A model generated the notes under the pieces. That model did no database searches. It saw only the letters and a list, made by a program, of their open reading frames with translations, and had not been told where the DNA came from. This document shows positions 24,756 through 31,791 of a stretch of 31,791 nt of DNA, piece after piece. The stretch's first letter is position 1; each line of letters begins with the position of its first letter. A program made the translations under genes and the position numbers. This DNA is from Methanobacterium sp. UBA375 (GTDB lineage: Archaea > Methanobacteriota > Methanobacteria > Methanobacteriales > Methanobacteriaceae). The stretch is taken from contig DAGC01000007.1 in NCBI GenBank assembly GCA_002495625.1, positions 119,808 to 151,598 of the forward strand, written 5' to 3'.

Positions 24756-25886
24756 ATGCCTTCCCAGAGAAAAGTGGTCAACCTTCCTTTACACGGGGGA
24801 CACGCACCGAAATGGCTGTTCCACCGGATGGTTAAGTTAACCAGGGGGATAACTGAGACCCTACTCTACGAATACGACACTGCTGAATTTTTAAGGCGCA
24901 TATCCGACCCTTACTGGTTCCAGGCTTTATCCTGTGTCATCGGGTTTGACTGGCACTCCTCCGGAACCACCACCACTACCTGTGGGGCTATGAAGATGGC
25001 CATCGACCCACAGGAACATGGTATAATAGTGGCCGGTGGCAAAGGCCGTGCATCCAGGAAAACACCCTCTGATATTGAAAGGGCGGGGGATATCTTCTCC
25101 CTGTCATCAGCAAAAATTGATGAACTGGTCTACGCCAGTAAGATATCGGCAAAGATAGATAACTCCTGCATCCAGGACGGATACCAGCTCTACCACCACT
25201 CCTTCCTCCTGGATGAGAAGGGGGACTGGGCAGTGATACAGCAGGGTATGAACGATGAAAACAGGTACGCCCGCAGATACCACTGGCTGTCAGAAGAAGT
25301 CGCTGAATATGTGGAGGAACCCCACCAGGGAATATGCTGCGATAAAATAGAGGCAGAATCACTGAACATGACCGCTTCTGAAAGTGAAGACAGCCGGAAA
25401 ATCAGTGTGGACCTTCTATGCGACAACCCAGAGCACTTAAGAAAATATTTCAAGGATAAAACACCCCTTAAAAGTGAAAGCCAGACCCGGCTGGACGAGT
25501 ACGTCACAGAATTCAAGATGCCCAGACATCACCCCGTCCTGGACATGGACCTATCCGATAGGGAATTTGAGGTTCTAAAAAAGGCTTATGAGTTACAGCC
25601 GTCCAACTATGAGGATATGCTCTCCCTGGAGGGTATGGGACCAAAGAAAATAAGGGCTTTAGCTTTGATCTCTGATCTGGTGTACGGCTCCTCTCCGAGT
25701 TGGAAGGACCCGGTGAAGTACAGCTTCACCCATGGAGGAAAAGACGGTTACCCCTACCCTGTGGACCGTGAAGTCTACGACCACTCCATACAGACCCTTA
25801 AAGAAGCCCTTGAAGGGGCTAAACTCGGAAGGAAGGATAAATATAACGCTATTAGAAGGTTGGAAGGTTTGATTAATGGAAGATAA
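24756..25886 (+). CDS. DUF763 family protein
   Basis: A 376-residue protein of the archaeal/thermophile DUF763 (COG1415) family: N-terminal PLHGGHAPKWLFHRM, WFQALSCVIGFDWHSSGTTTT, GKGRASRKTP and SFLLDEKGDWAVIQQGMN are its strongly conserved blocks. Residues ~285-308 (YEDMLSLEGMGPKKIRALALISDLVYG) form a helix-hairpin-helix, a motif used for sequence-independent DNA contact, so a nucleic-acid role is likely. The many conserved His, Asp, Glu and Lys residues would fit an enzyme, but no activity can be assigned here. ATG 24756 has GGGGGAT (24742-24748) at seven bases. It is followed after 40 bases by an unknown helical protein on the same strand. Confidence 0.75.
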   Translation: MPSQRKVVNLPLHGGHAPKWLFHRMVKLTRGITETLLYEYDTAEFLRRISDPYWFQALSCVIGFDWHSSGTTTTTCGAMKMAIDPQEHGIIVAGGKGRASRKTPSDIERAGDIFSLSSAKIDELVYASKISAKIDNSCIQDGYQLYHHSFLLDEKGDWAVIQQGMNDENRYARRYHWLSEEVAEYVEEPHQGICCDKIEAESLNMTASESEDSRKISVDLLCDNPEHLRKYFKDKTPLKSESQTRLDEYVTEFKMPRHHPVLDMDLSDREFEVLKKAYELQPSNYEDMLSLEGMGPKKIRALALISDLVYGSSPSWKDPVKYSFTHGGKDGYPYPVDREVYDHSIQTLKEALEGAKLGRKDKYNAIRRLEGLINGR

Positions 25887-25926
25887 CATAAATGTAATCT
25901 ATTGAAGTATTTTAAAGGTGTGTTAG

Positions 25927-26715
25927 ATGGAATCCACAGTCAATATAATTAAACAGGATTTAAACGTGGCCAGAAAGTACTTCCGACTGAAAAATTTTGA
26001 ATCACTGGGAGAGATGGGGGCCAGGATAATGACCAACCTCTTTTTAGGTGAGGAAAAGGACCTGATGATCATAGGTTACCTGATCAAGGAAATATCCCAG
26101 GAATTCATAGAAATAAGGGAAGAAGACCCGGTACGGTTAAACGGATGCATGGATGCCGGGGAAAAATTTATCAGGGATCTTTCAAACTCCCTATCGGATG
26201 ATTACAATCACATCATGATATGGGAACACTACGACCGGTACAAAAACAAGATTGTGGAGTTCATACCAACCGACGTGGAACTATTGATATACCGGAAGGA
26301 TGTTGAATTCACCAGCCAGACCACCCAGAAACTCATGAAACTCCTGGACGAAAACAGGTCCCTACTACTCGACAATTACAACAACCTGCTCTACAGCATT
26401 TTAAAGGAACAAAAACGAGTAATAAGTATATACGGCTTTACCAAGAGCGATCTGATCCTTTACATATCTCTAAAAGCATTCTATGAATATTATTTATATC
26501 TTTTAGCCTTTAAAATGGTAAACAAACTCGAAGGAGAATCCATAGCTGATAAGGTCTACCAGTATGTGGATCAAATCAGCCAGCTCCCCACAGAATTTGA
26601 AGAGATGGGTACCAAATCCAACAAGATACTGGGAGAACTGGGATACAAAACCACCATGTTCCAAATGGAAAATGTAGACCCCAGGGAGACAATTAAGAGT
26701 ATAAGGGGTTTTTGA
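25927..26715 (+). CDS. Soluble all-helical protein, unknown
   Basis: A 262-residue protein predicted from its residue pattern to be almost wholly alpha-helical, rich in Leu, Lys, Glu and Tyr, without signal peptide or membrane segment. I recognise no domain. It has GGTG nine bases before ATG 25927 and lies 40 bases after the DUF763 gene, so it may be co-transcribed. The N-terminal stretch (ARKYFRLKNFESLGEMGARIM) looks like helical-repeat packing, but no TPR consensus is seen. Confidence 0.65.
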   Translation: MESTVNIIKQDLNVARKYFRLKNFESLGEMGARIMTNLFLGEEKDLMIIGYLIKEISQEFIEIREEDPVRLNGCMDAGEKFIRDLSNSLSDDYNHIMIWEHYDRYKNKIVEFIPTDVELLIYRKDVEFTSQTTQKLMKLLDENRSLLLDNYNNLLYSILKEQKRVISIYGFTKSDLILYISLKAFYEYYLYLLAFKMVNKLEGESIADKVYQYVDQISQLPTEFEEMGTKSNKILGELGYKTTMFQMENVDPRETIKSIRGF

Positions 26716-26752
26716 TATTCAAGCAGTGAAAACTAACAGATGAAGAATTGAA

Positions 26753-27370
26753 ATGAAAAAAATTTATCCCCTACTGGGCATAATTGGCCCTTTGATCTAC
26801 ATCATGGCAGTTTTTATAGGTGGCGCCTTACGCGGGGATTACAACCCCTTTTATAATTCCATAAGCGAACTCCTCATACCAGGGTCACCAAATTTATTGG
26901 TGTTGAGTATTCTATTCGCCATATACAACGTATCGTTAATTTTATTCAGTTATGGAATATTTCAGGACCCTGAACTAGTCAAAGGTAAAAGTTTAAAAGT
27001 CGCGGCGGTGATGATTGCCTTAATTGGTATTCTGGGTCTCCTGTTTATCTTCTTCCCACAGGACCCTCGCGGAGCACCAGCAACTCTAGCCGGCACCATC
27101 CACCTGATATTAGCTGGTATCACGTCCCCCTTAACTATATTAGCCGTATTCCTGGCCGGATTTTCATTCAGAAAAGAGAGGAAAAATAAGCCATTTGTAT
27201 GGTATTCGTATCTCTCAGTCCTGGTGATCTTGATATCTGGAGGGATGACTGCAGCTTCAATTGCAAATAATTCACCATACGGAGGTTTGTTGGAGCGGAT
27301 AACCATCTTCACATTTTTGGTGTGGGTTATGGTGTTTTCTTATCTGTTATTAAGAAGGAAAATCACCTGA
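26753..27370 (+). CDS. DUF998 family membrane protein
   Basis: A 205-residue protein with six hydrophobic helices. The first loop GDYNPFYNSISELLIPGSPN and the helix that follows are typical of DUF998, a family of unknown function found in bacteria and methanogens. FPQDPRGAPATLAGTIHL in the central loop also fits. The ATG at 26753 has no strong ribosome binding site. It follows the helical protein by 37 bases and ends before a leaderless-type promoter for the Fic gene. Confidence 0.7.
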   Translation: MKKIYPLLGIIGPLIYIMAVFIGGALRGDYNPFYNSISELLIPGSPNLLVLSILFAIYNVSLILFSYGIFQDPELVKGKSLKVAAVMIALIGILGLLFIFFPQDPRGAPATLAGTIHLILAGITSPLTILAVFLAGFSFRKERKNKPFVWYSYLSVLVILISGGMTAASIANNSPYGGLLERITIFTFLVWVMVFSYLLLRRKIT

Positions 27371-27404
27371 CTTATGGTCCTCATCGTGTTTGAGATTAAT
27401 AATA

Positions 27405-27416
27405 TTAATATATTAA
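27405..27416 (+). promoter_or_regulatory. TATA-like palindrome ahead of the Fic gene
   Basis: TTAATATATTAA is a perfect 12-bp palindrome and a plausible TATA box, 25-36 bases before ATG 27442. No ribosome binding site follows, so the transcript may be leaderless. Confidence 0.35.
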
Positions 27417-27441
27417 ATAATACAAACTTTCTACTGTGAAA

Positions 27442-28299
27442 ATGTTTCAACCAAAATTCAAATTTACAAACAGGATAGTTAAAAATCTCACTTATATTGC
27501 AGAGTTCCGGGCATTCATACTAAACGCTCCTCTTGTTCCTGAGTGGGAAGTTTCTCTTCGCAGAGATGCTATCTTGAGGAGTGCTCACTCTTCAACAGCA
27601 ATAGAAGGCAACCCTCTCTCCTTTGAAGAGGTCAGTGCCCTGGCTGATGGTCGAGAGGTTATGGCTAGGCGAAAAGATCGTCAAGAGGTTTTAAATTATC
27701 TCGAAACTTTGGACAGGGTCACAGAGTTCGCTAACCGTGAGCCATTTACTGTGGATGACCTACTGGAAATTCATGGTATCGTGACCAAAGAAACCCTGGA
27801 TAATCCCCAGGACGAGGGTGTTCTTAGAGACAGGCAAGTTAGAGTGATTAATGGTTTCGGAGAAACCGTATTTATGCCACCCTTAACTGAAGATGTTACT
27901 GAACTTATCGATGAATTTTTGGAATGGTTTAATTCTCCTGATATTGACGAGATTGATTCTGTTATTGTAGCCGGTTTAACCCATTATGAGATGGTCAGGA
28001 TACACCCATTTATCGACGGAAATGGTAGAACAGCACGTATCATGGCCACATTAATACTTTATAAACGCGGTTTTGATTTGAAGAGATTTTTTGCTTTAGA
28101 TGATTACTACGACCATGACAGGCCAGCTTATTATGCCGCTCTACAAGCTGTTGACCCGGAAACTATTGATGTAACTGAATGGTTGGAATACTTCACGGAT
28201 GGTGTCTCCGACAGCATGAAGGCGGTAAGAGAAAAAGTATTAGGTTTGAGTAAAGATGTGAAGATCCCTCAAAGAACGTGGTCAGGTTGCGTTGAATGA
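27442..28299 (+). CDS. Fic-domain protein, class II self-inhibited (frameshifted at 3' end)
   Basis: Fic enzymes usually transfer AMP from ATP to a hydroxyl of a target protein. This frame has the full active site: HPFIDGNGR (residues 188-196; catalytic His188) and the flap near FGETVFMPPL. The N-terminal STAIEGN gives the inhibitory S/T-x-x-x-E-G/N helix (Ser51, Glu55, Gly56), placed before the Fic core, which makes it class II. The frame ends at 28299 with PQRTWSGCVE, which is not a family ending. Deleting one C in the CCC at 28266-28268 reads KILKERGQVALNERQMK, the normal junction into a winged helix that is found in the next frame. The in-frame GTG at 27436 is less likely than ATG 27442. 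Context on the facing strand is an export operon. Confidence 0.8.
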   Translation: MFQPKFKFTNRIVKNLTYIAEFRAFILNAPLVPEWEVSLRRDAILRSAHSSTAIEGNPLSFEEVSALADGREVMARRKDRQEVLNYLETLDRVTEFANREPFTVDDLLEIHGIVTKETLDNPQDEGVLRDRQVRVINGFGETVFMPPLTEDVTELIDEFLEWFNSPDIDEIDSVIVAGLTHYEMVRIHPFIDGNGRTARIMATLILYKRGFDLKRFFALDDYYDHDRPAYYAALQAVDPETIDVTEWLEYFTDGVSDSMKAVREKVLGLSKDVKIPQRTWSGCVE

Positions 28300-28477
28300 G
28301 AGGCAGATGAAGATCGTTGAGTTCATGGTAGAAAATGAAAAAATTAAAAATAAAGATATTAGAAAGATGTTTGGTTTTTCTCATACTTCTGCGCAACGTG
28401 AAATTTCAAAGTTAATAGAGTTAGGTGTTATTCAAAGGAAAGGGCAAGGTAGAAGTATTCATTATGTGTTGATTTAG
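28292..28477 (+). pseudogene. C-terminal winged-helix part of the Fic gene, split off by a frameshift
   Basis: This 60-residue reading (LNERQMKIVEFMVENEKIKNKDIRKMFGFSHTSAQREISKLIELGVIQRKGQGRSIHYVLI in outline: helix, helix, recognition helix SHTSAQREISKLI, wing KGQGRSIHYVL) is the DNA-binding tail many archaeal and bacterial Fic proteins carry. It is one base out of frame with the Fic core. It starts with TTG 28292, overlapping the upstream TGA (28297-28299), so reinitiation could still make it as a separate small protein. Either a recent mutation or a base error in the assembly. Confidence 0.7.
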
Positions 28478-28511
28478 GTTTCTGATTATATTCTTTCTAT
28501 AACTTCTAGGA

Positions 28512-29018
28512 TCAAATTTTTAAATCAATCAACTTTTTAGTAATTTTATAAGCAATTAAAAGCCGTGCTAATGCAATTGGAATCAGGATAGGAATTATAA
28601 TATCCCACATCCAAATATCCAAACCAGCGTTTTCAAGTTGTCCTGTCTGCAGTATCGTAACTATGTGTCCATAAGCAACACCCACATAGAAGGTAAGAAA
28701 TGCTATTGCAGTGGCTGTCCAGAAATTATTCCTTAATTTCCAGCATAAAAGCCCTAAAATTCCAAGGGAAAGATTAGCAATACCAACTTCAAACTGGAAA
28801 GGATTCTCTATCAAAGCTGCTGTCATGTCCGCAACGAAAACAGCATCAATAAAATTCCATATTCCCCCAACTCCAACTGTTATTACCAAAAACCATAGAA
28901 GAAACAATTCAAATACCCTATTTTTTGTTTTTGGTACTTTACTTAAAAACAAATTCAAAACAGCCACAATTACCGTTAGCAGTAAAAGAAATTTAAGGTT
29001 ATAGTAAACCATTTCCAT
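28512..29018 (-). CDS. DUF6790-like membrane protein
   Basis: A 168-residue protein with four to five hydrophobic helices. The stretch ELFLLWFLVITVGVGGIWNFI...NPFQFEVGIANLSLGILGLL and the later GHIVTILQTGQ resemble the DUF6790 family; function unknown. It is the last gene on the minus strand behind the ABC transporter, 64 bases after the ATPase gene, so it may belong to that operon. It converges on the Fic gene with a 34-base gap. The ATG at 29018 has GGGAAG about ten bases upstream. Confidence 0.6.
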   Translation of the reverse strand: MEMVYYNLKFLLLLTVIVAVLNLFLSKVPKTKNRVFELFLLWFLVITVGVGGIWNFIDAVFVADMTAALIENPFQFEVGIANLSLGILGLLCWKLRNNFWTATAIAFLTFYVGVAYGHIVTILQTGQLENAGLDIWMWDIIIPILIPIALARLLIAYKITKKLIDLKI

Positions 29019-29082
29019 ACAATAAACTTCCCACTTAATTAAAATCTTTATTTCAGTCTCTCAACAAACTCATTTTAGTTGG

Positions 29083-29916
29083 TTATAAGTCCTCTACTTT
29101 TTCAAATAATGAAAGGAGTAGTTCTCCTGCTCTGGTTAATTTTCCTTCCTTGAACAATCCCAGTTTTTCCAGATAGGGGTCGGTGGATTCTTTTTGAAGT
29201 AGTTGATGTCCTAAGGTTGAATTTTTTAAGGTCATTATATCTTCAATAGAAGCGCTTTTTACGAGTTCTTCCCTTGAGATCTCACCATCTCTTAATACTA
29301 TGATCCTTTCTGTTCTTTTGGCCACCTCCGGGTCATGTGTGACCACAAGGAAGGTGGTGTTTTTTTCTTGGTTGATTTTCTTCATTAAATTCATGATCTC
29401 CTGTGTAGTACTGGAGTCTAGTTCTCCTGTAGGTTCATCTGCCAGAACCAGAAGAGGATCATTTACTAAGGCTCTGGCTATTGCCACCCTCTGTCGTTCC
29501 CCTCCTGAAAGCTGTGAAGGAATATGATGCATCCTGTTTTTCAGCCCCACAAGATCTAGTAATTCTGTAGCTTTATCCCGTCGTTTAGCTATCGGCATCA
29601 ATCCATGTAAGGGTAGTTCCACATTTTCCAGTGCAGTGAGGTAACCGATGAGGTTGTGAAACTGGAAGATAAAGCCTATCTTCTTTGACCTGAAGGTATC
29701 CACATCTCTAATGGAAGAAAAATCTTCACCATCGATAATGATATCTCCTGATGTAAGAGAGTCCAGTGTTCCAAGCAGCGTTAGAAGTGTGGTTTTTCCA
29801 GAACCGGAAGGGCCCATAATGGATACAAATTCACCCTTCTCAATCTCTAAATTAACTCCGTCTACCGCTTTTACTTCTCCAAAATGTTTTTTTACATTAG
29901 TTGTTTTAAGAAACAT
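29083..29916 (-). CDS. ABC transporter ATPase, MacB/LolD type, with C-terminal extension
   Basis: ATP-binding subunit of a MacB-type exporter. Walker A GPSGSGKTT (residues 35-43), Q-loop FIFQFHNLI, signature LSGGERQ (136-142), Walker B LVLADEPTGELD (157-167) and switch His194 in VTHD. The family usually ends near residue 220; here ~57 more residues follow, ending in LEKLGLFKEGKLTRAGELLL, which looks like a small winged helix as seen in archaeal regulators. The ATG at 29916 has GGTGAT just upstream; the in-frame GTG at 29928 touches the permease stop (29929-29931). Co-transcribed with the permease. Confidence 0.85.
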   Translation of the reverse strand: MFLKTTNVKKHFGEVKAVDGVNLEIEKGEFVSIMGPSGSGKTTLLTLLGTLDSLTSGDIIIDGEDFSSIRDVDTFRSKKIGFIFQFHNLIGYLTALENVELPLHGLMPIAKRRDKATELLDLVGLKNRMHHIPSQLSGGERQRVAIARALVNDPLLVLADEPTGELDSSTTQEIMNLMKKINQEKNTTFLVVTHDPEVAKRTERIIVLRDGEISREELVKSASIEDIMTLKNSTLGHQLLQKESTDPYLEKLGLFKEGKLTRAGELLLSLFEKVEDL

Positions 29917-29928
29917 GAATATCACCAC

Positions 29929-31041
29929 TTACTCTCGGGATAACGCCTCCATAGGGCTCATCTTTGAAGCTCTCCATGCCGGATAAAATCCCCCCAGAAT
30001 ACCGAGGATTATGGTAATGAGAAAAACACCTACCACTAAATCTAAGGTAACGGGTAGATTAAGGGAAATTTTAGCCAAGTCATTCAGCACATTTACCAAA
30101 ACAATACCCAGTACGATGCCAATGATACCACCAAGGATACTGATGGTGAAGGATTCCTTCAAGATAAGTGATAGGATCTTTCTTCTTTTCCATCCGATTG
30201 CCCGTAACACGCCAATTTCTCGTGTTCTTTCCATTACAGACATAATCATGGTGTTCATAACCACTATGCTCCCCACGAAGATGGCGATCAATGCTATGAG
30301 TGAAGAAATACCACTGATCAACTGAAGATCTTCCTGCTGGGATGCCACTTCTGAATCTTTAAGGGCCAGAAGTTGAGGATACCGACTCTCTATCTGGGTT
30401 TGTATCTCATCAACCTGATCAAGATTTTCAACCTTGACTTGCAACATAGAAACCTGATCCCCCAAGTCGAAGAGGGACTGAGCCTCACTTAAAGGAACCA
30501 CAACACCACCATCCTCAGTAGAGACGCCAGTTTCGTAAATACCAACCACCTCAAATGATCTATCCTTTACAGTCAACGTATCCCCTATATTCAAACCCTC
30601 CTGAGTAGCCATAATCCGTCCAATTATAACTTTTCCAGCATCACCCGATTGCAGGGTTCTCCCATCAACGATACGAAACTGCCCAATAGACCTTTCATCA
30701 AGCTCCACACCCATCACATAGGCAAAAGGCCTATCACCTATATTAGCTGTAGAAATAACCATCCCTGAAACCCAGGAAATACCATCCATATTCTCCAAAT
30801 CATTCCCTACAGACGCATTTACCCGACTTGCAGAAAGATCAGATGAATTTTCGATTACCACAAAATCAGCCCCTGATCCTCCACTCAACTGCTGAAACTG
30901 AGTATTCAATCCATTAGCCACCATCAAAAGAGCAGTCACCAACATAATACCAACAACTATACTAAGAATGGTTAACACACTTCTTGTTTTCCTTCTAAAG
31001 ACGCCCTTGAACGTCATTCCAAAGAATCGATTGTTCATCAT
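29929..31041 (-). CDS. ABC transporter permease, FtsX/MacB type
   Basis: A 370-residue membrane subunit: one N-terminal helix (about residues 21-43), a large extracytoplasmic domain of the MacB_PCD type (about 50-240), and three C-terminal helices (about 245-270, 300-325, 335-355) of the FtsX fold, with MERTREIGVLRAIGWKRRKI between the first two of these and YPAWRASKMSPMEALSRE at the end. Such pairs export peptides, lipids or drugs; the substrate is not readable. The GAAGGTGAT site abuts two ATGs (31041 and 31038); the second has better spacing. It follows the TetR gene by 41 bases. Confidence 0.85.
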   Translation of the reverse strand: MMNNRFFGMTFKGVFRRKTRSVLTILSIVVGIMLVTALLMVANGLNTQFQQLSGGSGADFVVIENSSDLSASRVNASVGNDLENMDGISWVSGMVISTANIGDRPFAYVMGVELDERSIGQFRIVDGRTLQSGDAGKVIIGRIMATQEGLNIGDTLTVKDRSFEVVGIYETGVSTEDGGVVVPLSEAQSLFDLGDQVSMLQVKVENLDQVDEIQTQIESRYPQLLALKDSEVASQQEDLQLISGISSLIALIAIFVGSIVVMNTMIMSVMERTREIGVLRAIGWKRRKILSLILKESFTISILGGIIGIVLGIVLVNVLNDLAKISLNLPVTLDLVVGVFLITIILGILGGFYPAWRASKMSPMEALSRE

Positions 31042-31082
31042 ATCACCTTCCTGTATCGTCCTCTAAGTTCATTGATTATACA

Positions 31083-31661
31083 TCATTTTTCCAGTATGGC
31101 AGACAGTGATTCGTTCCAGGCCTCATGAACCTCTGATTTATTGAATCCCATTATCAATTGCATTGCTATGTCCGTGTAAAGCGCTGTTACAAGCCGAGCC
31201 AAAATACGTGGATCAACGTCATCTCTGATCATTCCCTTGTTCTGTAAATTCTCTAGAAACACCTGAAATACATCCATTTTTTCATCATAGATGTTTTTAC
31301 CTATTTCTCTGATGTTTTTATCATGCGAGGATAGTGATAGTATCTCAAAATTTAGATGCAGAGATCCCTGGAATTCTTCCATTTTATTGTAAAGTTCTTC
31401 AAACGGTTCCAGTGAATCCTGTCCTTTTAACGGTTTTTGAAAAATTTCAGTTAGACGCTGACTGGTTGATACGGAGATCATCTTGAGAAGGTCTTCTTTG
31501 CTTTCGAAATAGGAGTATAAAGTTGCTTTACTCACCCCCACTTCACTGGCGATTTCATCCATTTTAGATGGATGATACCCCTTTTGAGAAAAAACTTGGT
31601 AGGCAGCTTGGATAATTTTCAATTTAGCCATTTTTTTATATTCAGGAACCACTTTAGGCAT
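31083..31661 (-). CDS. TetR/AcrR family transcriptional regulator
   Basis: A 192-residue TetR-family regulator. The N-terminal helix-turn-helix reads KLKIIQAAYQVFSQKGYHPSKMDEIASEVGVSKATLYSYFESKEDLL (given in outline: helix 1, then MDEIASEVGVSKATLYSYF as the DNA-binding part), followed by a helical ligand-binding domain ending in a TetR_C-like stretch (DPRILARLVTALYTDIAMQ). GGGTGAT (complement of 31665-31671) precedes ATG 31661. It is the first gene of a minus-strand operon with the ABC exporter, and inverted repeats lie in its leader, so it likely represses itself and the exporter until a ligand binds. Confidence 0.88.
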   Translation of the reverse strand: MPKVVPEYKKMAKLKIIQAAYQVFSQKGYHPSKMDEIASEVGVSKATLYSYFESKEDLLKMISVSTSQRLTEIFQKPLKGQDSLEPFEELYNKMEEFQGSLHLNFEILSLSSHDKNIREIGKNIYDEKMDVFQVFLENLQNKGMIRDDVDPRILARLVTALYTDIAMQLIMGFNKSEVHEAWNESLSAILEK

Positions 31662-31676
31662 AGGATCACCCTGTTA

Positions 31677-31725
31677 AGTTAAATTTTTAACTAAACTTTA
31701 AGTCATTTTATTGACTTCAAGTTTA
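31677..31725. promoter_or_regulatory. Two inverted repeats, likely TetR operators
   Basis: The first has arms AGTTAA (31677-31682) and TTAACT (31687-31692). The second has 13-base arms TAAACTTTAAGTC (31692-31704) and GACTTCAAGTTTA (31713-31725), matching at 12 of 13 positions with an 8-base spacer, a usual shape for TetR-family dimer sites. Both lie between the TetR ATG and the promoter. Confidence 0.6.
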
Positions 31726-31750
31726 ATCTGTTAGGTATTCCTAAATCTTT

Positions 31751-31764
31751 CTTAATATATAAAA
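31751..31764 (-). promoter_or_regulatory. TATA box of the TetR-exporter operon
   Basis: On the minus strand the sequence reads ATTTTATATATTAA. About 25 bases downstream transcription would start near 31730, directly ahead of the inverted repeats, so a bound repressor would block it. Confidence 0.45.
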
Positions 31765-31791
31765 TTTTCTAATCAAGGGGTCTGTAAAGTT

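Overview
The window reads as chromosomal DNA of a hydrogenotrophic methanogenic archaeon of the order Methanobacteriales, most likely a Methanobacterium-like species. The evidence is a methanopterin-pathway gene (mptE), an Orc1/Cdc6-2 replication initiator beside archease and RtcB genes, a quinolinate synthase, an archaeal methylthioinosine phosphorylase-type enzyme, archaeal TATA boxes, GGTGAT/GGAGG ribosome binding sites, and large beta-helix 'adhesin-like' proteins with NWWG motifs. The species cannot be fixed from sequence reading alone.

Three blocks are visible. (1) Positions 1-8.3 kb are very AT-rich and accessory: a large surface protein whose 5' end lies outside the window, small membrane proteins (DUF5518-like, DUF4013), a TPR membrane protein broken by several frameshifts, and a second surface-protein gene that lost its N-terminus and is fused to a decayed 3' fragment of another copy. 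Intergenic gaps here carry repeated peptide remnants and inverted repeats. (2) Positions 8.3-26.7 kb are higher-GC, tightly packed housekeeping DNA: a small trypsin-fold protease, phosphoribosyltransferase, dUTPase, acetolactate synthase-like enzyme, B12-type radical SAM protein, alpha/beta hydrolase, class V aminotransferase, MptE, Cdc6-2, a 60-residue membrane protein, archease, RtcB, MTIP/MTAP-type phosphorylase, NadA, an unknown membrane protein, a double glycosyltransferase, a DUF763 protein, an unknown helical protein and a DUF998 protein. (3) Positions 27.4-31.8 kb are again more AT-rich: a Fic protein whose C-terminal winged helix is displaced by a frameshift, facing a minus-strand operon of TetR regulator, FtsX/MacB-type permease, ATPase and a DUF6790-like membrane protein.

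Functional links: archease with RtcB (tRNA splicing/RNA repair) next to the replication initiator; dUTPase in a probable operon with the ThDP enzyme; NadA with a membrane protein 13 bp downstream; and a self-regulated export operon with inverted repeats between the TetR promoter and start codon. I found no CRISPR array, tRNA, rRNA or intact insertion sequence. No clearly new multi-gene system stands out. The most unusual signals are the recombination scar and templated palindrome in the surface-protein remnant, the duplicated remnant on both sides of the DUF4013 gene, the palindrome next to the protease ribosome binding site, the tandem repeats ahead of the DUF763 gene, and the two frameshifted genes.
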